Part shown: positions 9,665 through 17,962 of the stretch, piece after piece
Numbering within the stretch: the stretch's first letter is position 1
How the letters are laid out: every line of letters starts with the position of its first letter
NCBI RefSeq assembly: GCF_026341275.1
Contig: NZ_JAIFZO010000002.1
Span: 1,438,361-1,502,360 of the forward strand
DNA: 64,000 nt
DNA from: Streptomyces ortus
GTDB taxonomy: Bacteria > Actinomycetota > Actinomycetes > Streptomycetales > Streptomycetaceae
Direction of reading: 5' to 3'
The notes under the pieces: generated by a model
Told to the model about the DNA's origin: nothing
The model's database searches: none
The model's input: the letters and a program-made list of their open reading frames with translations, nothing else
Program-made: the position numbers and the translations under genes

Positions 9665-9835
9665 GGCTAGGACACACTCCTGCGAGGAGGGGGATTGACA
9701 GTTCACGCTATCGGGTCGGCGTTCAGACGGCGGTGGGGTCCCGCTGGAGTCCGCGGGAGGTACCGGCTTCGAAGCAGGAAGAACTACCCGATAGTAGGGC
9801 TTTTCCGTCCGGCTTCCGGTGCATACGGTTCCGGT

Positions 9836-10054
9836 ATGACGAACCTCAAGATCCATGGCGACGCCCCGCTCGGCCCCGAAGGCATCGAAGGTGGTCTCGC
9901 GGAGCTGTGGGGCGACTGCGCGCGGATGGTCCCGCACTGGGAGGCACCCGCCCGGATCGCTGCCCGCCCGGTCTCCCCGGCACTCATCCACGGCGTGACC
10001 GTCCCGCCGGCCTCCGCCCGCCTGCTGGACGGCATGTCCGACTACGGCGACTAA
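9836..10054 (+). CDS. Small uncharacterised protein
   Basis: A possible 72-residue protein (MTNLKIHGDAPLGPEGIEGG...GMSDYGD). It has normal Streptomyces codon bias and no signal peptide or membrane segment. No convincing ribosome binding site precedes the ATG, so it may be leaderless or the start may be wrong. It is divergent from adoK. Function unknown; I recognise no family. Confidence 0.5.
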   Translation: MTNLKIHGDAPLGPEGIEGGLAELWGDCARMVPHWEAPARIAARPVSPALIHGVTVPPASARLLDGMSDYGD

Positions 10055-10290
10055 GGGCTGTCCCGTAGGCGGCGTTTCAAAGGTCCCGCCCGGCGAAGGC
10101 GCTCGGGACGACGACCGCCCGCCGGTCTCGAACCCGCTTTCCCCGAAGGGAACCGCACGCTCCCCCGCCGCGTCCCATCGCTGTCCCCCGTAAAGGGGAG
10201 GCAGGATACGACCCCGCTCTGCCCTGATCCGGTTCGATCCGGTCGGGGGTGGGTCCCGTGGGACGACGGCGTGGCAGAAGGAGCAATGCG
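10055..10290. other. Intergenic region with hairpins
   Basis: A gap between two rightward genes. It contains short inverted repeats, for example CTGTCCCCCGTAAAGGGGAGGCAG near 10182-10204 (imperfect stem), and the near-repeat GATCCGGTTCGATCCGGTC at about 10228. It probably terminates the small gene and starts the next. No further gene seen. Confidence 0.35.
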
Positions 10291-11829
10291 GTGGACACCG
10301 AGCGACCCGACAACGAAGCGGCCGGAGCCGCCGACGAGGACCAGCCGCGCCGACGGCGTTCGCCGGTGGCCGTCGCCTCGGTGGCGGCCGCCGTGCTCCT
10401 CGTCGGAGGTGGCGGCGCGTACTTCACAGCCACCGCCACCGGCGGCTCCGGAGGCAGGGACGGTTCCGGTGCGCCGCGCGGCGACGGGACTCCGCCGCTC
10501 CTCGCCCTCGACGGCTATACGGAGACCGGGGCGAGCGGCACGGCGGGCACGGGTGGCATCGCGCCCGGCGAGCCCGACCCGAACGGCGTGACCTACCGCG
10601 CCGGGGGTGAGCTGCCGGACGGCCCCTCCTCCGCGGCCGTCCACCGGACGAAGGGCACGGTCACGGCGGCCGAGGTGGCGAAGCTGGCCGAGGCGCTGGG
10701 GGTGGAGGGCACACCGAAGGCGGCGGGCGACGCCTGGCAGGTCGGAGCCACGAAGGACGGTTTCGGGGCCGGACTGCGGGTGGGCAAAAAGGCCCCCGGC
10801 AGCTGGACGTTCAGCCGCTTCGCGCCCGGCACCGACAACTGCAAGGGCACCACCACCTGCGCGAACCGGAGCGGGAGCGCGGGTGGGAGCGAGAGCGCCA
10901 AGGGTGCCGACGTGGACCCGGTGAGTGTGGCCGCCGCGAAGAAGGCCGCCGCGCCGGTCCTCAAGGCGGTCGGCCAGGACGACGCGAAGCTCGACGCCGG
11001 CCAGCTGATGGACGCCGTGCGCGTGGTGAACGCGGAGCCGAAGGTGGGCGGACTGCCGACCTACGGCTGGACGACCGGCGTGCAGATCGGTCCGGACGGC
11101 CAGGTGGTGGGCGGCAGCGGCCAGTTGAAGGCTCCGGCGAAGACCGACACGTATCCCGTTCTCAGCGCGAAGCAGACCCTCGGGCTGCTGAACGGGTCCG
11201 GGACCGGTGACGGGCGCGTGGGCATCGGCGGCTGCGCGAGCCCCGTACCGCTGAAGGACCGGAACGAGACGCCGTGCGAGGCGTCGGGGACGGCGGCGCC
11301 GAAGCCCGAACCGGTCGTCGTCGAGGACGCGGTGTTCGGTCTCGCCGCGCACCTCGTGGACGGCCGGCAGGCGCTGGTGCCGTCCTGGCTCTTCGAGGTA
11401 CGGCCCTCGGGGGCCGACGACACCTTCACGATCACCCATCCCGCGGTCGACCCGAAGTACCTGACGGCTCCGCAGCCGCCTCAGGCCGAGCCGAGCCCGC
11501 GTACGAGCGAACCCGGCGGCGGGACGAGCACGGCGCCCGTGGGGAAACGGGACGTCCGGGTCGAGGGCTACAGCGCGGACGGCAAGGAACTGACCGTGCG
11601 CTTCACCGGCGGTGTGTGCAGCGACTACTCGGCCTCGGCGGACGAGAGCGGCGGCGAGGTGACGGTCAAGGTCACCGACAAGCCGGACAAGGACAAGGTC
11701 TGCATCCTGATCGCCAAGGTCTTCCACGAGAAGGTCGACCTCGACAAGCCGCTCGGGGACCGCAAGGTGGTCGGCTCGAACGGGAAGGCCGTGCCCCAGG
11801 AGAAGGACCTGCCCGACCGGACCGGCTGA
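10291..11829 (+). CDS. Membrane-anchored extracellular protein of unknown function
   Basis: A 512-residue protein. It has a short basic cytoplasmic N-terminus (about 35 residues, ending QPRRRRSP), one membrane segment at about 36-56 (VAVASVAAAVLLVGGGGAYF), and a long extracellular part rich in Gly, Lys, Pro and Thr. There are cysteine pairs near residues 187/193 and 314/327, and two late cysteines (GGVCSDY, DKVCILIA) that could form disulfides. The GTG at 10291 with AGAAGGAG seven bases upstream decides the start. A strong terminator follows. I recognise no catalytic motif. Confidence 0.85.
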   Translation: MDTERPDNEAAGAADEDQPRRRRSPVAVASVAAAVLLVGGGGAYFTATATGGSGGRDGSGAPRGDGTPPLLALDGYTETGASGTAGTGGIAPGEPDPNGVTYRAGGELPDGPSSAAVHRTKGTVTAAEVAKLAEALGVEGTPKAAGDAWQVGATKDGFGAGLRVGKKAPGSWTFSRFAPGTDNCKGTTTCANRSGSAGGSESAKGADVDPVSVAAAKKAAAPVLKAVGQDDAKLDAGQLMDAVRVVNAEPKVGGLPTYGWTTGVQIGPDGQVVGGSGQLKAPAKTDTYPVLSAKQTLGLLNGSGTGDGRVGIGGCASPVPLKDRNETPCEASGTAAPKPEPVVVEDAVFGLAAHLVDGRQALVPSWLFEVRPSGADDTFTITHPAVDPKYLTAPQPPQAEPSPRTSEPGGGTSTAPVGKRDVRVEGYSADGKELTVRFTGGVCSDYSASADESGGEVTVKVTDKPDKDKVCILIAKVFHEKVDLDKPLGDRKVVGSNGKAVPQEKDLPDRTG

Positions 11830-11854
11830 CGGCCGGGCCGGACAGTCCCGGAAC

Positions 11855-11895
11855 GCGGAAGGCGGCGCCCCGTTGGAGGGGGCGCCGCCTTCCGC
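11855..11895. terminator. Bidirectional terminator between convergent genes
   Basis: A perfect 17-bp inverted repeat (11855-11871 with 11879-11895, core GGAAGGCGGCGCCCC) and a 7-base loop. It lies between the convergent 3' ends of the membrane-anchored protein gene and erpA. Confidence 0.88.
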
Positions 11896-11929
11896 TGTCG
11901 CCATGGCTTACGGGGCCATGGCTCACGGA

Positions 11930-12286
11930 CTAGCTGAACGAGTCGCCGCAGGCGCAGGAACCCGTCGCGTTCGGGTTGTCGATCGTGAAGCCCTGCTTCT
12001 CGATGGTGTCCACGAAGTCGATGGAGGCACCGCCCAGGTACGGAGCGCTCATACGGTCGGTGACGACCTTCACACCGCCGAAGTCCTTGACGACGTCGCC
12101 GTCGAGGGAGCGCTCGTCGAAGAAGAGCTGGTACCGCAGGCCGGAGCAGCCGCCGGGCTGGACGGCGACGCGCAGCGCCAGGTCGTCACGGCCCTCCTGC
12201 TCCAGCAGGCCCTTGACCTTGGCCGCGGCGGCGTCCGACAGGAGGATGCCGTCGCTCACGGTGGTGGTCTCGTCCGATACGGACAT
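11930..12286 (-). CDS. erpA: Iron-sulfur cluster insertion protein, HesB/IscA family
   Basis: A 118-residue A-type carrier that delivers Fe-S clusters to apoproteins. The three cluster-binding cysteines are present: one in GGCSGLRYQL near residue 47 and the C-terminal pair in GSCACGDSFS. Start context is clear (MSVSDETTTVSDG). It is divergent from nadA, whose product needs a 4Fe-4S cluster, and near the cysteine desulfurase gene. Confidence 0.93.
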   Translation of the reverse strand: MSVSDETTTVSDGILLSDAAAAKVKGLLEQEGRDDLALRVAVQPGGCSGLRYQLFFDERSLDGDVVKDFGGVKVVTDRMSAPYLGGASIDFVDTIEKQGFTIDNPNATGSCACGDSFS

Positions 12287-12486
12287 CTGCTTCTCTCCCG
12301 GGTTGTACGGAGACTGCTTGCCGACGGTTCCAACCGGCGGGGCCGCGGATTCATTCCGGGCCGGGCGTCGAGTCTTTGTCTTCTCTCTTCATGCTCGCAC
12401 ACCCGCCCCGAAGCGGAGAACGACCTGTGGACAACCCGATGGACAACCCCGGACACGGGATTCACGTCACATGGACGCTATGGCCA

Positions 12487-12515
12487 TCGTCAACGTGACG
12501 TGAAGCGGTTATGAT
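12487..12515 (+). promoter_or_regulatory. Putative nadA promoter
   Basis: A possible SigA-type promoter: TCGTCA (12487-12492), 17-base spacer, TATGAT (12510-12515). It sits in the 320-base gap between divergent erpA and nadA. The AT-richer stretch TTATGATAGATAGCGTCATTT stands out against its surroundings. The rest of the gap holds no gene. Confidence 0.45.
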
Positions 12516-12606
12516 AGATAGCGTCATTTCGACGAAAAGGCGTGTCCTGCTTGATCGCTCCAGTCGGACGGTCCAAGCGAGCCGCAGAACAGAAAGGGTG
12601 CGTGTC

Positions 12607-13791
12607 GTGACCACCGCCCAGACCCAGGAACTCGACGTACAGCCGACGCCCCTCGCCCTGCTGCTGCTCGGCCGCGAGGCCGACCCGCGCAGCGAGCGCG
12701 GCGTCGAGTGTCCCGGTGACCTGCCCTCGCCGTCCGACCCGAACCTGGTGGAGCGCGCCCGCGCCGCCAAGGAGAAGCTCGGCAGCAAGGTGTTCGTGCT
12801 CGGTCACCACTACCAGCGCGACGAGGTCATCCAGTTCGCGGATGTCACGGGCGACTCCTTCAAGCTGGCCAGGGACGCCGCCGCGCGCCCCGAGGCCGAG
12901 TACATCGTGTTCTGCGGTGTGCACTTCATGGCCGAGTCGGCGGACATCCTGACCTCCGACGACCAGAAGGTCGTCCTGCCCGACCTGGCGGCCGGGTGCT
13001 CGATGGCCGACATGGCCACCGCCGAGCAGGTCGCCGAGTGCTGGGACGTGCTGACCGAGGCCGGGGTGGCCGAGCAGGTCGTGCCCGTCTCGTACATGAA
13101 CTCCTCCGCGGACATCAAGGCGTTCACGGGCAAGCACGGCGGCACGATCTGCACGTCGTCCAATGCCGAGAAGGCGCTGAACTGGGCGTTCGAGCAGGGC
13201 GAGAAGGTGCTGTTCCTGCCCGACCAGCACCTGGGCCGCAACACCGCCGTACGGGACATGGGGATGTCGCTCGACGACTGCGTCCTCTACAACCCGCACA
13301 AGCCGAACGGCGGTCTGACCGTCGAGCAGCTGCGGAACGCGAAGATGATCCTGTGGCGCGGGCACTGTTCGGTGCACGGCCGCTTCTCGCTGGAGTCGGT
13401 GGAGGACGTCCGCGCCCGGATACCCGGCGTGAACGTCCTCGTCCACCCCGAGTGCAGGCACGAGGTCGTGAGCGCCGCGGACTACGTGGGATCCACGGAG
13501 TACATCATCAAGGCGCTGGAGGCGGCTCCGGCCGGCTCCAAGTGGGCCATCGGCACGGAGCTGAACCTGGTCCGCCGCCTGGCCAACCGGTTCGCGCCCG
13601 AGGGCAAGGAGATCGTCTTCCTCGACAAGACGGTCTGCTTCTGCTCGACGATGAACCGGATCGACCTGCCCCACCTGGTCTGGACGCTGGAGTCCCTGGC
13701 GGAGGGCAACCTCGTCAACCGCATCGAGGTGGACCGCGAGACGGAGCAGTTCGCGAAGCTGGCGCTGGAACGGATGCTGGCGCTGCCGTAA
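12607..13791 (+). CDS. nadA: Quinolinate synthase
   Basis: NadA condenses iminoaspartate with dihydroxyacetone phosphate to give quinolinate in NAD synthesis, and carries an oxygen-sensitive 4Fe-4S cluster. The 394-residue product has the family start region (LGHHYQRDEVIQFAD), cysteine motifs CGVHFMAESAD, WRGHCSVHGRF and a late FCSTMN, and the substrate motif YNPHKPNGG. The GTG at 12607 follows GAAAGGG and is preferred over an in-frame GTG nine bases upstream. nadB and nadC are not adjacent. Confidence 0.96.
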   Translation: MTTAQTQELDVQPTPLALLLLGREADPRSERGVECPGDLPSPSDPNLVERARAAKEKLGSKVFVLGHHYQRDEVIQFADVTGDSFKLARDAAARPEAEYIVFCGVHFMAESADILTSDDQKVVLPDLAAGCSMADMATAEQVAECWDVLTEAGVAEQVVPVSYMNSSADIKAFTGKHGGTICTSSNAEKALNWAFEQGEKVLFLPDQHLGRNTAVRDMGMSLDDCVLYNPHKPNGGLTVEQLRNAKMILWRGHCSVHGRFSLESVEDVRARIPGVNVLVHPECRHEVVSAADYVGSTEYIIKALEAAPAGSKWAIGTELNLVRRLANRFAPEGKEIVFLDKTVCFCSTMNRIDLPHLVWTLESLAEGNLVNRIEVDRETEQFAKLALERMLALP

Positions 13792-13805
13792 AGGGCGGAA
13801 AGACT

Positions 13806-13851
13806 GCGCGGTTCCCCGCGCCCCTACTCGCTGGGGCGCGGGGAACTGCGC
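13806..13851. terminator. Family A inverted pair between nadA and the RND gene
   Basis: Two opposed family A cores (13806-13824 and 13833-13851) form a 19-bp stem with one G-T pair and an 8-base loop. They lie 15 bases past the nadA stop, between convergent genes. This is one of the clearest cases for family A acting as a bidirectional terminator. Confidence 0.85.
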
Positions 13852-13887
13852 TACGGGGCCCGGGGGCGGAGCCCCCGAGTCGGTGAC

Positions 13888-16800
13888 CTAGACCGCAACT
13901 GCCTCCGGCTCGGCGGCAGCCTCCCGCTTCGCCGACTTCTTCTTCGCACGGCGCTCCTTGCGGAGCTCCACCATCGCGTAGAGCGTCGGTACGAGCAGCA
14001 GCGTGAGCAGCGTCGACGTGATCAGACCGCCGATCACCACCACCGCGAGCGGCTGGGCGATGAAGCCGCCCTCACCGGTGATGCCCAGGGCCATCGGCAG
14101 CAGGGCGAAGATGGTCGCGAGGGCCGTCATGAGGATCGGGCGCAGACGGTGCCTGCCGCCCTCGATCACGGCCTCCACGACCCCGTAACCCTGCTTGCGG
14201 TACTGGTTGATCAGGTCGATCAGGACGATCGCGTTGGTGACGACGATGCCGATGAGCATCAGCATGCCGATCAGCGAGGGCACGCCCAGCGGGGTGCCGG
14301 TCACCACGAGCAGGCCGATCGCGCCGGTCGCCGCGAACGGGATCGAGACGAGCAGGATCAGCGGCTGGATCAGTGACCGGAAGGTCGCCACCAGCAGCAT
14401 GAACACGATCGCGATCGCCGCGAGCATCGCGAGGCCGAGGGACGCGAACGCGTCGTCCTGGTCCTCGGAGACACCGCCGATGGAGGCCGTGGCCCCGGCC
14501 GGCAGCTTCAGCTCGTCGAGCTTCGTGGTGAGCTCGGTGCTGACCGCGCCGGTGTTGTCGCCGGTCGGCTTGGCCGTGATGGTGGCCGCGCGCTGGCCGT
14601 CGATGCGGGTCATCGAGACCGGCCCGTCGACCAGCTTCACCGTCGCGATGTCGCCGAGCTTCACCGGACCGAGCTTGAGACTCTTCAGCTCGGCCAGCGT
14701 CTCGGCCGGCTTCGCCGCCTTGATGACGACGTCCCGCTCGGTGTCGTCCAGGATCGCCTTGCCGCTGGTGGTGCCGCGCACGGCCTGGCCGACGGCCGCG
14801 CCGAGCGTGGCGTCGTCGAATCCGGCGGCGGCGGCCTTGTCGTTGGCCTTGACGGAGATCCGCGGCACCGACTCGGCGAGGTCGCTGGTGACGTCGGTGA
14901 CGTCGTCGAGCTTCGCGACCTCGTCCCGGACCTTCTCCGCCGCCTCGCGCAGCACGTCCGCGTCGGCGGACTTCACCACGACGCTCAGGTCCTGGCTGCC
15001 GAACCCGTCACCGGCCGCGACCGTCGTCGTGCCGATGCCGGAGAGCTTGCCGAGCCCCTCCTCGATGCCGTCCTGGACGTCGTCGAAGGAGGCCGAGTCG
15101 GCGACCTTGACGGTGTACGAGGCCTGGTTGGTGTCCGTGCCCCCGCCGAACGCGGCCATGAAGCCGGAGGAACCGATAGTGACCTGGTAGTCCTCGACGC
15201 CCTTGACGTCGGCGAGCATCCGCTCGACCTTCTTCGCCTGGGCGTCGGTCGCGGCCAGGCTGGTGCCGGGCTTCAGCTCCTGCTTGACGGTGAGGACTTC
15301 CTGGTCGCCCTGGTCGAAGAAGTTCGTCTTCAGCAGGGGCGTCATGCCGAACGTCCCGACGAGCACGGCCGCCGCGATCGCCACACTGGTGAGGCGGCGG
15401 CGGGTGGCGAAGCGCAGCACGGGCACGTAGAAGCGCTGGAGGCGGCTGCGCGCCTCCTTCTCCTCGGCCTTGCGGCGGGCCTCCTCCGGGTCGGCTCCGC
15501 GTACGTCCTTGGGGGCGCGCAGGAACCAGTACGACAGGACGGGGACGACCGTCAGCGAGACGAGCAGCGAGGCCAGCAGGGCGGCGGTGACCGTCAGGGA
15601 GAACGAGCCGAAGAGCTCGCCGACCATGCCGCCGGTCAGGCCGATGGGCAGGAAGACCGCGACCGTGGTGAGCGTCGAGGACGTGACCGCGCCCGCGACC
15701 TCGCGTACCGCCTTGAGGATCGCCTCCTGGCGCTCCTCGCCGTAGCCGAGGTGCCGCTTGATGTTCTCCAGCACCACGATCGAGTCGTCGACGACGCGGC
15801 CGATGGCGATGGTCAGGGCGCCCAGGGTGAGGATGTTGAGCGATTCGTCGCGGACCCAGAGCACGATCAGCGCGAGGACGACCGACATCGGGATGGAGAC
15901 CGCGGTGACCAGCGTCGAGCGGACCGACGCCAGGAAGACCAGGATGACCAGGACCGCGAAGAGCAGTCCGAGCGCGCCCTCCGTGGTCAGGCCGTTGATG
16001 GACTTGGAGACGGCGGGTCCCTGGTCGCTGACGATCGTCAGGGTGGCGCCGGAGCCGAGGTCCTTGCGCAGGCCCGCGAGCTTGTCCTGGACGGCGTCGG
16101 AGACCGCGACCGCGCTGCCGTCGTGGTCCATGGTGACGGAGACGGCGAGGCTGGGCTTGCCGTCGGTGCGGGTGATGGACTCCGTCCTGGCGGGCTTCTC
16201 CTCGACGGTGGCGAGGGTCGCGAGGCGTACCGGCTTCTTGCCGCCCCCGCCGCCGACCATCAGGTCCTCGATCTGCTCCAGCGAGGTGAAGCCGCCGCCG
16301 ACCTGGACGGTGCGGTTGCTGCCGTCCTCGTCGAAGGAGCCGGCCGGGACGGTCGCGCCGCCCGCCTGGAGGGCCTGGCCGAGCGCGGCCGTGGTCAGCC
16401 CCGCCTTCGCCAGCTTCGCGTCGTCGGGCGTGACCGCGACCTCGAGGTCCCGTACGCCGTCGACCGTGACCTGGGCGACACCGTCGATGTCCTTCAGAGC
16501 GGGGACGACCGTACGGTCCAGCTGGTCGGAGAGCGCCTGCTGGTCCCTGCCGGAGGTGACGGCGAGGACGACGGTCGGGATGTCGTCGGTCGAACCGGCG
16601 ACCACCTGCGGGTCCACGTCGTCGGGGAGCTGGACGCGGGCGCGGTTCACGGCCTGCTGGACGTCCGCGACGATCTGCGCGGAGTCGTTGCCGTAGTCGA
16701 AGGAGGCCATGATCAGGGCGTTGCCCTCGCTGGCCGTGGAGGTGACGCCGGAGATCCCGTCGACCGCTTCGAGGTTGTCCTCGATGGGCTCGACGACCTG

Positions 16801-16986
16801 CTTCTCGACCACGTCGGGGGACGCGCCCTGGTACGGCGCCAGGACCGACACCATGGGCAGTTCGATGGTGGGCAGCAGCTGCTGCTTGAGTTGCGGGATC
16901 GCTATCGCCCCGAAGACGAGCGCGATGATCGACATCAGCCCGATGAGGGCACGCTGGGCGAGGCTGAAGCGGGACAGCCAGGACAT
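13888..16986 (-). CDS. RND-family efflux permease (AcrB/HAE1-like)
   Basis: A 1032-residue proton-driven exporter. It has the N-terminal helix and family pattern ALIGLMSIIALVFGAIAIPQLKQ, two large extracytoplasmic loops, the TM4-region motif GRVVDDSIVVLENIKRHL near residue 400, and a second helix bundle ending in LTLLLVPTLYAMVELRKERR. No membrane-fusion protein or outer channel is encoded nearby, as expected for a monoderm. The frame is open far upstream, but ATG 16986 gives the true family start. It lies downstream of a two-component system on the same strand. Confidence 0.93.
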   Translation of the reverse strand: MSWLSRFSLAQRALIGLMSIIALVFGAIAIPQLKQQLLPTIELPMVSVLAPYQGASPDVVEKQVVEPIEDNLEAVDGISGVTSTASEGNALIMASFDYGNDSAQIVADVQQAVNRARVQLPDDVDPQVVAGSTDDIPTVVLAVTSGRDQQALSDQLDRTVVPALKDIDGVAQVTVDGVRDLEVAVTPDDAKLAKAGLTTAALGQALQAGGATVPAGSFDEDGSNRTVQVGGGFTSLEQIEDLMVGGGGGKKPVRLATLATVEEKPARTESITRTDGKPSLAVSVTMDHDGSAVAVSDAVQDKLAGLRKDLGSGATLTIVSDQGPAVSKSINGLTTEGALGLLFAVLVILVFLASVRSTLVTAVSIPMSVVLALIVLWVRDESLNILTLGALTIAIGRVVDDSIVVLENIKRHLGYGEERQEAILKAVREVAGAVTSSTLTTVAVFLPIGLTGGMVGELFGSFSLTVTAALLASLLVSLTVVPVLSYWFLRAPKDVRGADPEEARRKAEEKEARSRLQRFYVPVLRFATRRRLTSVAIAAAVLVGTFGMTPLLKTNFFDQGDQEVLTVKQELKPGTSLAATDAQAKKVERMLADVKGVEDYQVTIGSSGFMAAFGGGTDTNQASYTVKVADSASFDDVQDGIEEGLGKLSGIGTTTVAAGDGFGSQDLSVVVKSADADVLREAAEKVRDEVAKLDDVTDVTSDLAESVPRISVKANDKAAAAGFDDATLGAAVGQAVRGTTSGKAILDDTERDVVIKAAKPAETLAELKSLKLGPVKLGDIATVKLVDGPVSMTRIDGQRAATITAKPTGDNTGAVSTELTTKLDELKLPAGATASIGGVSEDQDDAFASLGLAMLAAIAIVFMLLVATFRSLIQPLILLVSIPFAATGAIGLLVVTGTPLGVPSLIGMLMLIGIVVTNAIVLIDLINQYRKQGYGVVEAVIEGGRHRLRPILMTALATIFALLPMALGITGEGGFIAQPLAVVVIGGLITSTLLTLLLVPTLYAMVELRKERRAKKKSAKREAAAEPEAVAV

Positions 16987-17196
16987 GGGTGGCGGGTCTC
17001 TCTTCTGTTGCTTGAGGCGGTTGCCTGGGTGTCCGCAGGCTGCTGCCTGGGTGTCCGGAGGCTGTTGCCTGTGGGTGGGGAGCGGCGCGATGGGCTCATG
17101 TGAGCGTCCGCCTATCACTCTGAGCCATAGGTGGGGCACTCCCCTCGCCCCCAGGTCCCGTTTCCTTATACGGCGCATACCGCGCCCGCAGTACGT
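16987..17196. other. Leader region of the RND permease gene
   Basis: A 210-base gap between the response-regulator gene and the permease gene. It contains two near-direct repeats of GCAGGCTGCTGCCTGGGTGTCC type (17034-17070) that could be a regulatory element. No gene seen. Confidence 0.35.
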
Positions 17197-17220
17197 AAGG
17201 GTGGAGCTCACTCCACCCTT
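17197..17220 (-). terminator. Hairpin spanning the response-regulator stop codon
   Basis: A perfect 10-bp stem (AAGGGTGGAG at 17197-17206 with 17211-17220) and a 4-base loop that contains part of the stop codon of the response regulator (17208-17210). It may terminate or attenuate transcription before the RND gene. Confidence 0.65.
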
Positions 17221-17885
17221 GGGCGGACCAGTCCGGACTCGTAGGCGATCACGACGAGTTGGGCCCTGTCGCGGGCTCCCAGCTTGGCCATGGCCCGGTT
17301 GACGTGCGTCTTCACGGTGAGCGGGCTCACTTCCAGACGCTCGGCGATCTCGTCGTTGGAGTGCCCGCCGGCGACCTGGACGAGGACTTCGCGCTCGCGG
17401 ACGGTGAGCGCTTCGAGGCGTTCGGCGCGGGCGGGGTCGCGGTCGTCGTCGCCGCCCTGCGCGAGGAACTTCGCGATCAGTCCCTTGGTGGCGACGGGTG
17501 ACAGCAGGGCGTCGCCGGCCGCCGCGACGCGGATGGCGTTGAGCAGTTCTTCGGGCTCGGAGCCCTTGCCGAGGAAGCCGGAGGCGCCGGCGCGCAGCGA
17601 CTGCACCACGTACTCGTCGACCTCGAAGGTGGTCAGCATGACGACGCGGACGTGGGCGAGACCGGGGTCGGCGCTGATGAGGCGGGTCGCGGCGAGCCCG
17701 TCCGTGCCGGGCATCCGGATGTCCATGAGCACGACGTCGGCCCGTTCCTCGCGGGCGAGGCGTACCGCCTCCGCGCCGTCCGAGGCCTCTCCTACGACCT
17801 CCATGTCGGGCTCGGAGTCGACCAGGACGCGGAAGGCGCTGCGCAGCAGGGCCTGGTCGTCGGCGAGCAGGACACGGATCGTCAT
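17208..17885 (-). CDS. Response regulator, NarL/LuxR family
   Basis: A 225-residue two-component transcription factor. It has an N-terminal receiver (acidic pair in LLADDQ, phospho-Asp in VVLMDIRMPGTDG near residue 54, Lys in GFLGKGSEPEEL) and a C-terminal LuxR helix-turn-helix (LTVREREVLVQVAGGHSNDEIAERL). It follows the histidine kinase gene by 77 bases and precedes the RND permease gene. I infer that it controls the permease. Confidence 0.94.
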   Translation of the reverse strand: MTIRVLLADDQALLRSAFRVLVDSEPDMEVVGEASDGAEAVRLAREERADVVLMDIRMPGTDGLAATRLISADPGLAHVRVVMLTTFEVDEYVVQSLRAGASGFLGKGSEPEELLNAIRVAAAGDALLSPVATKGLIAKFLAQGGDDDRDPARAERLEALTVREREVLVQVAGGHSNDEIAERLEVSPLTVKTHVNRAMAKLGARDRAQLVVIAYESGLVRPRVE

Positions 17886-17962
17886 ACGGGGTTCCCCTTG
17901 GCTGCCTCGGTCTTGGACGCGGTGTTTCTGGACCGGGTGGTCCTGGACGCGGCGGTTCTGGA

